64,000 nucleotides of DNA from Aquisalimonas sp007126095 (GCF_048323695.1 NZ_JBLWFT010000005.1:124001-188000); one strand, 5' to 3'. Shown: positions 47,346-56,246, counted from the stretch's first letter. Notes: generated from the letters alone by a model not told the origin. Made by a program: numbers and translations.

Positions 47346-48092
47346 TCATCCCTCCTTGCCGGCGTAACGGTCCAGTACGGCCCGGGCCTCCTCGTGCTGG
47401 CTCTGTTCCACGAAGACCCGGCGGGCGGTGGCGTCGCCCGGTTCCGCGCCGTCCTGGATCATGGGCTGGAAGAAGCGCTTGGTGGCGGCCACAGGTCCAG
47501 CCGGCAGGGCGGCCAGCTCGCCGGCGATGTCCATGGCGTTGGACAGGGTCTCGCCGGACGGCACCCGGTAGTCGGCCACACCCAGCCGCAGGGCATCGGC
47601 GCCCAGGAAGCGCTCGAACCCCCAGGTCAGCCGCCGGGCGGTCACCGGACCGACCCGGGCCGCCAGGGTGGTCAGCCCCCAGGGCGGCAGGAATCCGTTG
47701 GGCACCTCGGCCAGGTTCCAGATGGTGTCCTCGGCGGTCACCACCAAGTCGCAGCACACGGCGAGCACGAAACCGCCGCCGAAGGCGTGCCCTTCCACGG
47801 CGGCGATCACCGGCGTATCCATGAGCCCGATCCGCCGCGTCATGGCACCGGGCAGGCGCTGGTGCTCGGCCAGCTCCTGCGAGTCACAGCGCCCCATCTC
47901 CTTGAGATCACTGCCGGCACAGAACCCCGGCGGTGCGCCGGTGAGCACGATGGCACGCACCTCCGGATCGTACTCCAGGGATGCAAACGCCTCGTCCAGG
48001 GCCACGGTCAGCCCGGTGGACAGCGCATTGCGCTGAGCCGGCCGGTTCATGGTGACGATGGCCACGGGGCCATCACGATCCAGATCAATCAC
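47346..48092 (-). CDS. Enoyl-CoA hydratase/isomerase family protein
   Basis: Crotonase-fold enzyme (248 aa). Oxyanion-hole segments are GFCAGSDLKEMG and EGHAFGGGFVLAVCCDLVV. The active-site Glu is likely the E of NLAEVPNGFLPPWG. It overlaps the upstream ThDP enzyme gene by 4 nt, so the two are coupled. The exact acyl-CoA substrate is unknown. Confidence 0.88.
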   Translation of the reverse strand: MIDLDRDGPVAIVTMNRPAQRNALSTGLTVALDEAFASLEYDPEVRAIVLTGAPPGFCAGSDLKEMGRCDSQELAEHQRLPGAMTRRIGLMDTPVIAAVEGHAFGGGFVLAVCCDLVVTAEDTIWNLAEVPNGFLPPWGLTTLAARVGPVTARRLTWGFERFLGADALRLGVADYRVPSGETLSNAMDIAGELAALPAGPVAATKRFFQPMIQDGAEPGDATARRVFVEQSQHEEARAVLDRYAGKEG

Positions 48093-49633
48093 AGCACCAC
48101 CTCCAGCAAACGCGGACCGGGCTCGCGCATGGCCGCGGCAAAGTGTGTATTGAACGCCTCGATAGTCTCGATGCGGTGCGCCTCGACGCCCATGCCCGTT
48201 GCCAGTGAGACCCAGTCCAGGTCCGGGTCTCCAATGTTCATGAGCTGGCGGGCGCTCTCCCCCACCTCACCCAGCCCAAGGCGCTGGAACTCGTTGTGCA
48301 GGATACGGTAGCTGCGGTTGGCGTAGACCACCACAGTGGTATCCAGCCGCTCCCGCGCCATGGTCCACAGGGACTGGACGTTGTACATGCCCGCACCATC
48401 GGCCTGCAGACACAGCACCTGGCGGTCCGGGCACGCCACCGCCGCGCCGATGGCCATGGGCAGCCCGCCCCCCAGGGCGCCGCCGGTGAGGGACAGCCAG
48501 TCGTGGGGCGGGCAGCCGGCGGTGGCCTCCGGGAGTCCGCCGCGGGAGGTCACCGCCTCGTCGGCGACGATGGCGTGCTCCGGCAGCAACGCGGCGACGC
48601 TCTGGCCCACACTCTCCGGGCTCAGCTCCCCAGTGGCCGGCTCCGGGACGGCAAGAGGCTGAATCGAGGCGCTGTCCTCGCGGGCGCCAAGCATATCGCA
48701 GAGCGCCTCCAGGGCGGCCACGGCGTCGTCCCCCGGAGCGGCCAGGGTGTGAATGGCGCAGCTCTCCGGAGTCAGCCAGCTCGGCTGGTCCGGATAGGCG
48801 AAAAACCCCACCGGCGGCACCGTCTCTACCAGCACCAGGTGCCGGGCCTCCCGGAGCAGCGCCGCCCCCTGGTCGGGATAGCGTGGAAACCGCTGAATCG
48901 GACTCCGCCCGGCACCCCGCTCGAGCCGGGCGGTAAAGGTATCGGCCAGCACCGTGGCGCCGGTGGTGGCGGCGATCCGGCTCGCGGCGTGCAGGCCGTC
49001 GGCCCGCACCGCAGCGCCGTTCATGAGCATGACCACGGGTTCGCCGGATGCCAGCACCCGCGCCACGGCCTCCAGGGCGGCCGGGTCCACGGAGGGCCGC
49101 CGCGGGCGCTGCACCGGCGGTGCGGGGTCGTCCGCCTCCCCCCAACTGCAGTCGGCCGGCAGGATCAGGCTGGCGATCTGCCCCGGCGGGCCGTAAGCGG
49201 CCTTGACCGCGGCCCGGGTATCCGCCGCCAGCAGGCGCGGCGAGGCGCAGGTCCGCAGCCAGCCGGATACCGGACGTGCGTAGGCTTCCACATCGGAGGC
49301 AAGCGGGGTTTCGTACTGACGGTGCCAGGTGGCGTGTTCGCCCACCACGTTGACGACGGGTGTGCGTGCGCGCATGGCGTTATGGAGCTGGGAGAGCCCG
49401 TTGCCAAGCCCCGGCCCCAGATGGAACAGCGTCGCGGCCGGCTTGTCGGCCATGCGCGCATAGCCGTCGGCGGCGCCGGCCACGACACCCTCGAACAGGC
49501 CCAGCACCGGGCGCATCCCGCGCACCCGGTCCAGAGCGGCGACAAAGTGCATCTCGGACGTGCCCGGATTGGCGAAACAGGTATCCACCCCGGCGTTCAT
49601 CAGGGTGCGCAACAGCGTCTCGGCCCCGTTCAT
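48089..49633 (-). CDS. Thiamine-diphosphate enzyme, acetolactate-synthase-large-subunit-like
   Basis: 514-aa ThDP-dependent enzyme with PYR, central and PP domains. The PYR-domain Glu is in LGLFEGVVAGAADGYARM. The PP-domain cofactor motif is LQADGAGMYNVQSLWTMARERL with N in YANRSYRIL; its first Gly of GDG is Ala. It is shorter than IlvB and has no small-subunit gene, so it is probably a 2-oxoacid or acyl-CoA lyase/decarboxylase of the benzoylformate/oxalyl-CoA type. Overlaps the hydratase gene by 4 nt. Confidence 0.85.
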   Translation of the reverse strand: MNGAETLLRTLMNAGVDTCFANPGTSEMHFVAALDRVRGMRPVLGLFEGVVAGAADGYARMADKPAATLFHLGPGLGNGLSQLHNAMRARTPVVNVVGEHATWHRQYETPLASDVEAYARPVSGWLRTCASPRLLAADTRAAVKAAYGPPGQIASLILPADCSWGEADDPAPPVQRPRRPSVDPAALEAVARVLASGEPVVMLMNGAAVRADGLHAASRIAATTGATVLADTFTARLERGAGRSPIQRFPRYPDQGAALLREARHLVLVETVPPVGFFAYPDQPSWLTPESCAIHTLAAPGDDAVAALEALCDMLGAREDSASIQPLAVPEPATGELSPESVGQSVAALLPEHAIVADEAVTSRGGLPEATAGCPPHDWLSLTGGALGGGLPMAIGAAVACPDRQVLCLQADGAGMYNVQSLWTMARERLDTTVVVYANRSYRILHNEFQRLGLGEVGESARQLMNIGDPDLDWVSLATGMGVEAHRIETIEAFNTHFAAAMREPGPRLLEVVL

Positions 49634-49657
49634 GGTCTCTCCCCCTCGTGCGTCGTA

Positions 49658-49675
49658 ATGGTGTTATTGCACCAT
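49658..49675. promoter_or_regulatory. Perfect palindrome upstream of the ThDP-hydratase pair
   Basis: ATGGTG-TTATTG-CACCAT, two 6-nt perfect arms around a 6-nt centre, 24 nt before the ThDP-enzyme start. Size and place suit a dimeric regulator. No regulator gene is adjacent. Confidence 0.5.
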
Positions 49676-49718
49676 CTGACCGCAACCACGCAGCGCGGTC
49701 AAAACCCGGGGGGCATCT

Positions 49719-50939
49719 TCAGCCGATCACGCCCTTCTCCCGGAGCACCGCAATGGCCTCCCCGGAGTATTGCAGCACGTCACGGAGAATGGCGTCAGTC
49801 TGTTCGCCGAGCCGGGGTGCCGGGCGGCTGCTGTCCAGGGGCGTCGCGGAATAGCGGATGGGGTTGGCCACGGCCGGCACGCGGCCCAGTTCCGGGTGCT
49901 CCGTGGCCGTCTGCATGCCCCGGGCCTGGATCTGCGGGTCGGCGAAAACGCGGTCGATGGTGTTCACGGGGCCGCTGGGGACACCGGCGGCCTTCAGTTC
50001 GGCCAGCCAGTCGTCGGTGGTCCGGGTGCGGAACACGGCGGCCAGCTCCGGAATCAGCACCTGGCGATGGGCGACGCGCGCGGCATTGGTCGCATAGGCG
50101 GCATCCGCCGGCAGATCGGGCCGACCCATGACGTCGCACAGCCGCCGGAACTGGTCGTCGTTGCCCACGGTGAGCACCAGGTAGCCATCCCGGGTGGGAA
50201 AGGTCTGGTAGGGCACGATGTTGGGGTGGGCGTTGCCCATGCGCCCGGGCACCTGGCCGCCCACCAGGTAATTCATGGCCTGGTTGGCGAGGGTCGCCAC
50301 CTGCACGTCCAGCAGCGCCAGATCGATGTGCTGCCCCTCGCCGGTGCGCTCCCGGTGTGCCAGGGCGCCAAGGCTGGCCACGGTGGCGTACATGCCGGTG
50401 AGAATGTCGGTCAGCGCCACCCCCACCTTGGTGGGCTCGCCCCCGTCAGCATCCGGGGCGCCGGTGATGCTCATGAGCCCGCCCATTGCCTGGAGCAGGA
50501 AATCGTATCCGGCCCGCTCGCTGTAGGGGCCGGTCTGACCGAAGCCGGTAATGGAGCAGTAGATCAGGCCGGGGTTCACCGCCTGCAGGCTGGCGTAATC
50601 CAGCCCGTACCGGGCCAGCCCGCCCACCTTGTAGTTCTCCAGCAGGATGTCGCTGCGCGCCGCCAGCTCCCGCACCAGCGCCTGGCCTTCCGGGCGGGTG
50701 ATGTCGATGGCCACGGACTGCTTGCCGCGGTTGGCGGAAAGATAGTAAGCGGATTCGGCCGGGTTGCCGTCGGTGTCATGCAGGTGGGGTGGCCCCCAGC
50801 CGCGGGTATCGTCACCCCGTCCGGGGCGCTCGACCTTGATCACCTGGGCCCCCAGATCGGCGAACAGCTGCCCGGCCCAGGGGCCGGCGAGGATGCGGCT
50901 GAGGTCCAGTACGCGGATGTGGTCGAGGACGGCGGGCAT
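49719..50939 (-). CDS. CaiB/BaiF-type CoA-transferase
   Basis: Class III CoA-transferase (406 aa). The N-terminus is LDHIRVLDLSRILAGPWAGQLFADLGAQVIKVERP, the catalytic Asp lies in VALTDILTGMYATVASLGAL, and the GEGQHIDLALLD segment follows. The start MPAVLDHIRV at 50939 matches the family; further upstream the frame is open without conserved sequence. It lies 94 nt after etfA with a hairpin between. It would activate an organic acid to its CoA ester for the hydratase and ThDP enzyme downstream. Confidence 0.9.
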   Translation of the reverse strand: MPAVLDHIRVLDLSRILAGPWAGQLFADLGAQVIKVERPGRGDDTRGWGPPHLHDTDGNPAESAYYLSANRGKQSVAIDITRPEGQALVRELAARSDILLENYKVGGLARYGLDYASLQAVNPGLIYCSITGFGQTGPYSERAGYDFLLQAMGGLMSITGAPDADGGEPTKVGVALTDILTGMYATVASLGALAHRERTGEGQHIDLALLDVQVATLANQAMNYLVGGQVPGRMGNAHPNIVPYQTFPTRDGYLVLTVGNDDQFRRLCDVMGRPDLPADAAYATNAARVAHRQVLIPELAAVFRTRTTDDWLAELKAAGVPSGPVNTIDRVFADPQIQARGMQTATEHPELGRVPAVANPIRYSATPLDSSRPAPRLGEQTDAILRDVLQYSGEAIAVLREKGVIG

Positions 50940-50981
50940 GACGGGGCTCCCGGGTAACAGGGGTAAGATGCCTAACCAGAA

Positions 50982-51005
50982 GCGGGGCACCCTAGGGCGC
51001 CCCGC
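50982..51005 (-). terminator. Hairpin after etfA (possible terminator or attenuator)
   Basis: GCGGGGC / GCCCCGC arms (50982-50988, 50999-51005) with an inner CCCTAGGG. On the minus strand it is followed by TTCTGGTT, so the T-tract is weak. It may only reduce readthrough into the CoA-transferase gene. Confidence 0.4.
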
Positions 51006-51033
51006 TGTCAGCATACCGCAGGTTCCGGCACGC

Positions 51034-51966
51034 TCAGTCGAGCGCCTTGGAGAACTCCGGCACCGCCTCGAACAGATCCGCCACCAGGCCGTAGTCGGCC
51101 ACCTCGAAGATCGGGGCCTCCTCGTCCTTGTTGATGGCAACGATCACCTTGGAGCCTTCCATGCCGGCCAGGTGCTGGATGGCACCGGAGATGCCCACGG
51201 CGATATAGAGGTCCGGGGCCACGATCTTGCCGGTCTGGCCGACCTGGTAATCGTTGGGCACGAAGCCGGCGTCCACCGCGGCGCGGGAGGCGCCCAGGGC
51301 GGCGTTCAGCTTGTCGGCGACCTCTTCGAGGATCTTGAAGTTCTCGCCACTGCCCATGCCGCGACCACCGGAGACCACGATCTTGGCGGAGGTCAGCTCC
51401 GGACGGTCGGACTTGGTCAGCTCCTGGCTGACGAAGTCGGCCACGGCGCTGTGATCCAGCACGTCCACCTGCTCGACGCTGGCGGAGCCACCCTCGGCGG
51501 CGGCCGGCTCGAACGCCGTCGGCCGCACCGTGATCACCTTGGTGCCGTCGGTGGCCTGCACCGTCGCCATGGCGTTACCGGCGTAGATGGGCCGGGTGAA
51601 GGTGTCTTCCGACTCCACCGCGGTGATGTCGGACACCTGGGCCACATCCAGCAGCGCGGCGACCCGCGGCATGAAATTCTTGCCGAAAGTGGTGGCCGGC
51701 GCCAGCACGTGGCCATAGTCACCGGCGATGTGCGCCACCAGGCTGGAGAGGTCCTCAGCCAGGCCGTGCTCATAGTGCGCGGCGTCGGCGACACGGACCT
51801 TGGTCACGCCGTCGATCTTCGCTGCAGCCTCACCCACGGCGCCGCAATCCTTGCCGGCGACCAGCACGTGCACGTCGCTGCCGATGGCCCTGGCGGCACT
51901 CACGGTACCCAGCGTCGACGACCCCAGATGCGCGTTGTCATGTTCTGCTACGACGAGAATGGTCAT
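51034..51966 (-). CDS. etfA: Electron transfer flavoprotein subunit alpha
   Basis: FAD-binding subunit of ETF (310 aa), taking electrons from acyl-CoA and other flavin dehydrogenases to ETF-quinone oxidoreductase. The FAD signature is YIAVGISGAIQHLAGMEGSKVIVAINKDEEAPIF near residues 255-290, and VSGGRGMGSGENF precedes it. The start directly abuts the etfB stop. ETF could also accept electrons from N-methylglutamate dehydrogenase. Confidence 0.97.
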   Translation of the reverse strand: MTILVVAEHDNAHLGSSTLGTVSAARAIGSDVHVLVAGKDCGAVGEAAAKIDGVTKVRVADAAHYEHGLAEDLSSLVAHIAGDYGHVLAPATTFGKNFMPRVAALLDVAQVSDITAVESEDTFTRPIYAGNAMATVQATDGTKVITVRPTAFEPAAAEGGSASVEQVDVLDHSAVADFVSQELTKSDRPELTSAKIVVSGGRGMGSGENFKILEEVADKLNAALGASRAAVDAGFVPNDYQVGQTGKIVAPDLYIAVGISGAIQHLAGMEGSKVIVAINKDEEAPIFEVADYGLVADLFEAVPEFSKALD

Positions 51967-52716
51967 TTAGATCACCTTCGCTTCGTTCTTGAGCTTGTCC
52001 ACCAGCTCGGCCACATCCGCGACCTTGACGCCACCCTGGCGCTTCGGCGGCTCGGACACCTTCACCGTCTTCAGCCGCGGCGTGGTATCCACGCCCAGGT
52101 CGGCGGGGGACAGCGTGTCCAGCTGCTTTTTCTTGGCCTTCATGATATTGGGCAGCTTGGCGTAACGCGGCTCGTTGAGGCGCAGGTCGGTGGTGACGAC
52201 CGCCGGCAGCTTCAGGGAGACCGTCTCGGCACCGCCGTCGATCTCGCGGGTGACCTGGACCTTGCCGTCCTGCAGATCCACTGCGGAGGCGAACGTACCC
52301 TGGCCCCAGCCCATGAGCGCAGCGAACATCTGACCGGTCTGGTTGGCGTCGTCGTCAATGGCCTGCTTGCCAAGGACTACCATGTCCGGGTTTTCCTTCT
52401 CGGCCAGGGCCTTGAGCAGCTTGGCAACCGCCAGCGGCTCCAGCTCGTCGTCGGTTTCCACAAGAATGCCGCGGTCACCGCCCATGGCCAGCGCCGTACG
52501 GATGGTCTCCTGGCACTGGCTCACGCCCATGGACACCACGACAACCTCTTCTGCGACGCCTTTCTCCTTGAGTCGCACCGCCTCTTCGACGGCGATCTCA
52601 TCGAAGGGGTTCATGGACATCTTGACGTTGGCGGTTTCTACGCCGCTGCCGTCCGCCTTCACGCGGACTTTCACGTTGTAGTCCACCACGCGCTTCACAG
52701 GCACCAGAATCTTCAT
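51967..52716 (-). CDS. etfB: Electron transfer flavoprotein subunit beta
   Basis: AMP-binding subunit of ETF (249 aa). It starts MKILVPVKRVVDYNVKVRVK. VLGKQAIDDDANQTGQMFAALMGW is the nucleotide-binding family region. The recognition loop for dehydrogenases lies near LNEPRYAKLPNIMKAKKK. The ATG at 52716 has GGAG upstream and is preferred over one 36 nt earlier. First gene of etfBA. Confidence 0.97.
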   Translation of the reverse strand: MKILVPVKRVVDYNVKVRVKADGSGVETANVKMSMNPFDEIAVEEAVRLKEKGVAEEVVVVSMGVSQCQETIRTALAMGGDRGILVETDDELEPLAVAKLLKALAEKENPDMVVLGKQAIDDDANQTGQMFAALMGWGQGTFASAVDLQDGKVQVTREIDGGAETVSLKLPAVVTTDLRLNEPRYAKLPNIMKAKKKQLDTLSPADLGVDTTPRLKTVKVSEPPKRQGGVKVADVAELVDKLKNEAKVI

Positions 52717-52852
52717 AACATCTCCGTTCTGCGTTGTGCGCTTGGCGAGCAATGGGTGTAAGCGGCCGCCGGGTCGAACCGTCCGTCATCTGCACCCGGC
52801 TGGCGGCATCAATATTCCGCTATGCGAAACTCTGTTCCGCTTAGGCCCGATG

Positions 52853-52881
52853 AGCATAGATAAGGGCCTGATCCGTGTCAA
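52853..52881 (-). promoter_or_regulatory. sigma70 promoter of etfBA
   Basis: Minus strand TTGACA (52876-52881), a 17-nt spacer, TATGCT (52853-52858), about 137 nt before etfB. It lies in the 379-nt divergent gap between etfB and zur, which otherwise holds only the zur control region at its right end. Confidence 0.65.
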
Positions 52882-53057
52882 ATTGCCCCCAACGGCGCGG
52901 GCAATCAAGAGCGATGTCACGGCCCACCGGCGCCGCACCTTCGTACAGGACACGACACGCGTGTATTGTACAGAAAGTACGCACCTTGTCGCCCGTGCGG
53001 CACAAGGCCTCATCACGCACGACGCGATTCAGGTGCGCTGCCCTCCCCCCTGCACAC

Positions 53058-53073
53058 ATGTTATAGTGTTGCA
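53058..53073 (+). promoter_or_regulatory. Zur-like site and -10 region upstream of zur
   Basis: ATGTTATAGTGTTGCA contains a TATAGT -10-like hexamer (53062-53067). Its left part matches the Zur half-site core (TGTTATA). Its reverse complement (TGCAACACTATAAC) resembles TGCAACATTATTAC at 63003-63016 before the zinc operon. Suggests autoregulation by Zur. Confidence 0.5.
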
Positions 53074-53095
53074 AGTTGTTAGCGGGGGACGCCAC

Positions 53096-53602
53096 ATGGC
53101 TACCAATGTTGTTATGCCGTTCAAGCACGCCGATCACGATCACGACCACTGCGTGGACGACGCTCTGGCGCGTGCGGAACAGCAGTGCACCGAGAACGGC
53201 GTTCGACTCACGACCATCCGGCGCCGCGTGCTGGAGCTGATCTGGCGCCGCCATGAACCCATCAAGGCGTACGACCTGCTGGACATGCTGCGGGCGGAGC
53301 GTCGCAGTGCAGCTCCGCCCACGGTATACCGCGCCCTGGATTTCCTTCTCGAGGAAGGGCTGATCCACCGCATCGAAAGCCTGAACGCCTATGTGGGCTG
53401 CGGTGACCCTCATCGCCCACACGTGGGTCAGTTCCTGATCTGTCAGCGCTGCAACGCCGTGGCCGAGCTCAATGACGGCGACGTCTATCAGGTGCTGACC
53501 AGCAAGGCGGAAGAACTGGGTTTTCAGGTCAACTCCCAGACCATCGAAATCAACGGCTTCTGCCCGGCGTGCCGCGACGTGCACTGCGCCGCCGGCAGCT
53601 GA
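53096..53602 (+). CDS. zur: Fur-family zinc uptake regulator Zur
   Basis: Zinc-sensing repressor (168 aa). A His/Asp-rich N-terminus (HADHDHDHC) precedes the winged helix with PPTVYRALDFLLEEGLIHRIESLNAYVGC, which follows the E. coli Zur pattern closely. Structural zinc cysteines are in FLICQRCNAV and FCPACRDVHC. The ATG at 53096 follows AGCGGGGGAC. The longer upstream open frame has no family similarity. The likely targets are its own promoter and the outer-membrane/znuACB operon at 59184-62905. Confidence 0.92.
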   Translation: MATNVVMPFKHADHDHDHCVDDALARAEQQCTENGVRLTTIRRRVLELIWRRHEPIKAYDLLDMLRAERRSAAPPTVYRALDFLLEEGLIHRIESLNAYVGCGDPHRPHVGQFLICQRCNAVAELNDGDVYQVLTSKAEELGFQVNSQTIEINGFCPACRDVHCAAGS

Positions 53603-53738
53603 TCTCCGACGCCGCCACTGACCGCGCGGTCGGCTTGCCCCTGACCGTCATCCGGCTTATCGTTGACGGTTAACGCCGGTAAGGGATTGCCGCTCCGAGC
53701 CGTTCACCCCCCATTCGTTCATGGAGAGTAACCACCCA

Positions 53739-55205
53739 ATGCGTGCACTCATCTGGAGGCTTGGTGTAGCCGCTGGTCTTGGTGGGGCCCTGCTCATCAG
53801 TGGCCAGAGCCTCGCTGCCAACGAACGCATGGACCTCAGCGAAGCCTATCGGCTGGCAGTGGAGCAGGACCCCAGGCTGCGCGCCGCCCAGGCGCGGCTG
53901 CGCGCCAGCGAGGAGCTCCAGCCCCAGGCCCGCGCCCTGTTCCTGCCGGAGATCAACCTGGAGGCGGGCGCCAACCAGAACTGGGAGAACTCCCAGTTCG
54001 GTGACCAGGACCGGGGCAGTGTGGACTACCATGGCTGGTCCGCTGGCGTGACCCTGACGCAGCCCCTGTTCCGCCGCGAGAGCTTCGCCCTGGCGGACCA
54101 GGCGGACATCCTTCAGGACCAGGCCAGCCTGCAGTACGCCACCAGCCAGCAGGACATCCTCCTGCGGGTAAGCGAAGCGTACTTCGACATGCTGCTGGCC
54201 CAGGACAACCTGCGCCTCACCGAGGCGGAGCTGGAAGCGGTGCAGTCGGAGCTGCGCCGCGCCGAACGTGCCCTGGAAGTCGGCAGCGGCACCGTCACCG
54301 ACCGGGACGAGGCGCGCGCCCGCTTCGACCAGGTGGAAGCGCAGCGCCTGCGCGCCCAGAACGACCTGCAGGTGGCACGGGAGAACCTGCGCAGCGTCAT
54401 CGGCCAGCCGCCCCGGGAACTGGCGGGCCTGCGGGACGACTTCTCCGCCCAGCCCCCCTCGCCGGATGCACCGGAAGTGTGGTCGGAGCGGGCAGAACGC
54501 AACAACCTGAACGTGCGCCTGTCCGAGGGCGAGTTCCGGCGCTCGCGCACGGAAGTGGAGCGGGTACAGGGGCAGCGGTATCCCAGAGTCGATCTGGTGG
54601 CCAATTACTCGCGAAACTACCAGAGTGAACTCGGACAACAGGGCGCCGGTACGGGAGCATTCGCAGGAGAGGAACTCGACGGTGAGCAGACATCCGTTGG
54701 CGTACGGCTGACCATGCCGCTCTACGCCGGCGGCGGCCCCACCTCCCAGGCCCGCGAGGCGCAGGCCGAGCGGGACGCCTTCTTCGAGGAGTCCATCGAC
54801 GCCCGCCGCCAGGCCAGCCTGGAGGCGGAGTCCGCCTACCTGAACCTGGTCTCCAACCTGCGCCAGATCAGCGCCTTCGAACAGGCGCTGCAGTCGGTGC
54901 TGAGTACGGAGCGCTCCACCCGGCGCGGGCTGGAAGTGGGGCTGCGCACGACCCTGGACGTGCTCAACGTCCAGCGCGACCGCTTCTCCACCCAGCGCGA
55001 CCTGGCCGAGGCGCGTTACAACTACCTGCTGAACTACCTGCAGCTGCAGGTGGCCGTGGGCTCCGCCATCGACGGCTCCACCATCGACGACGTCAATTTT
55101 TTCCTGGCCCAGCGCGCCGAGGACGAAGTGGATGATCTCGCCGACATGGAGGAGATCGAGACGCCGGAGAACGACGACTTCCCGGATGGCGATCAGACGG
55201 AGTAA
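53739..55205 (+). CDS. tolC: TolC family outer membrane efflux protein
   Basis: Trimeric outer-membrane channel of type I secretion and RND/ABC efflux (488 aa from 53739). The signal peptide ends near SLAANE. Two repeated OEP domains are seen: LSEAYRLAVEQDPRLRAAQARL and the second half with YPRVDLVANYSRNYQSELGQ. SVGVRLTMPLYAGGGPTSQAREAQ and TTLDVLNVQRDRFSTQRDLAEARYNYL are typical of TolC. The C-terminus is very acidic. No adaptor or pump gene is adjacent. Its 3' end overlaps the next gene. Confidence 0.92.
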   Translation: MRALIWRLGVAAGLGGALLISGQSLAANERMDLSEAYRLAVEQDPRLRAAQARLRASEELQPQARALFLPEINLEAGANQNWENSQFGDQDRGSVDYHGWSAGVTLTQPLFRRESFALADQADILQDQASLQYATSQQDILLRVSEAYFDMLLAQDNLRLTEAELEAVQSELRRAERALEVGSGTVTDRDEARARFDQVEAQRLRAQNDLQVARENLRSVIGQPPRELAGLRDDFSAQPPSPDAPEVWSERAERNNLNVRLSEGEFRRSRTEVERVQGQRYPRVDLVANYSRNYQSELGQQGAGTGAFAGEELDGEQTSVGVRLTMPLYAGGGPTSQAREAQAERDAFFEESIDARRQASLEAESAYLNLVSNLRQISAFEQALQSVLSTERSTRRGLEVGLRTTLDVLNVQRDRFSTQRDLAEARYNYLLNYLQLQVAVGSAIDGSTIDDVNFFLAQRAEDEVDDLADMEEIETPENDDFPDGDQTE

Positions 55206-56196
55206 GCGCTTGAGCGCTCCGGTGCCATCGCGCATCGGCGGCCGCCCCCTGCTGGCGGCCGCCGCCCTCGCAGCCGCGCTGCTCGGCGGTTGCGCCAGCT
55301 TTACGGCCATCGCCCCGGATGACGCCTTCAGCGACCCCCCGCGGGGTGTGGAGCTCATCAATGTGCCCTACTTCCCCCAGGAGGCGCTCCAGTGCGGCCC
55401 GGCGGCTCTTGCCGAGACCCTGGTCTGGAGCGGCTACGAGACCACACCGGGCGACCTGAAGCCCGAGCTGTTCATCCCCGAGCGCGAAGGCACGCTGCAG
55501 ACGGAGATGAAAGCCCAGACCCGCGCCCGCGACCGTATCCCCTACCGCATCCGCGGCAACCACGACGCCATTCTGGCGGAGCTGCACGCCGGCAACCCGG
55601 TGCTGGTGTTCCAGAACCTGGGGCTTGGCTGGGCGCCGGTCTGGCACTACGCCGTGGTGGTGGGTTACGACCCGCAGGATCACGACTACATCCTGCGCTC
55701 CGGCGAACACGAGCGGCAGCTCACCGGTCTGGACCGCTTCCGCCGGACCTGGGACCGGGGCGACAACTGGGCCATCGTCGTGGTGGAGCCGGACGACCTC
55801 CCGGCCACGGCGGAGCCGGCGAACTGGCTGCGCGCCGGCCTGGATCTGCAGGAGAGCGGCCGCACCGATGCCGCCACCACGGCCTACGAAAGCGGCCGGG
55901 ACCGCTGGCCGGAACACGGCGGCTTTCACGTGGCGCTGATGAACCTCCACTACGGCAAGGGCGACGCGGATGCGGCAGAGGCCGCCGCGCGCCGCGGACT
56001 GGACGAGGCGGAATCCCACGGTGGGGTACTGCGCAACAACCTCGCCATGTTGCTGCTGGAGCGCGGTGCATGCGAGGAGGCCGGCGCCCTGGCTCGTGAG
56101 GCCGAGGCGTCAGTGGACGCCGACAGCCCCTTCGCCGGTGACTTCCGGGAGACCCGGGAGACCGTCCGCCGGGAATGCAGCGCCGCCGACGACTGA
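55186..56196 (+). CDS. PA2778-like C39-type cysteine peptidase lipoprotein with TPR repeats
   Basis: Predicted outer-membrane or periplasmic lipoprotein (336 aa). Lipobox LLGGC after a hydrophobic stretch; peptidase domain with the Cys in YFPQEALQCGPAALAETL and the His in VWHYAVVVGYDPQDHDYI. The C-terminal third has TPR-like repeats from about residue 220. The start is either the ATG at 55186 inside tolC, or a TTG at 55210 with GGAG seven nt upstream, which would remove a long leader. Substrate unknown. The gene is coupled to tolC. Confidence 0.8.
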   Translation: MAIRRSKRLSAPVPSRIGGRPLLAAAALAAALLGGCASFTAIAPDDAFSDPPRGVELINVPYFPQEALQCGPAALAETLVWSGYETTPGDLKPELFIPEREGTLQTEMKAQTRARDRIPYRIRGNHDAILAELHAGNPVLVFQNLGLGWAPVWHYAVVVGYDPQDHDYILRSGEHERQLTGLDRFRRTWDRGDNWAIVVVEPDDLPATAEPANWLRAGLDLQESGRTDAATTAYESGRDRWPEHGGFHVALMNLHYGKGDADAAEAAARRGLDEAESHGGVLRNNLAMLLLERGACEEAGALAREAEASVDADSPFAGDFRETRETVRRECSAADD

Positions 56197-56246
56197 GCCA
56201 CCGGGTTGTTACAATCCTCGGGCACGCACAAACCGGGAGGACTACC

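Noticed and set aside
48089..49633. Biosynthetic acetolactate synthase (ilvB)
   Set aside because: There is no ilvN or ilvC nearby, and it is shorter than IlvB. It is coupled to a hydratase and near a CoA-transferase.
53644..53672. ACCGTCA...TGACGGT inverted repeat after zur as a terminator
   Set aside because: The stem is only 7 bp with a long loop and the tail is TAACG, not a T-run.
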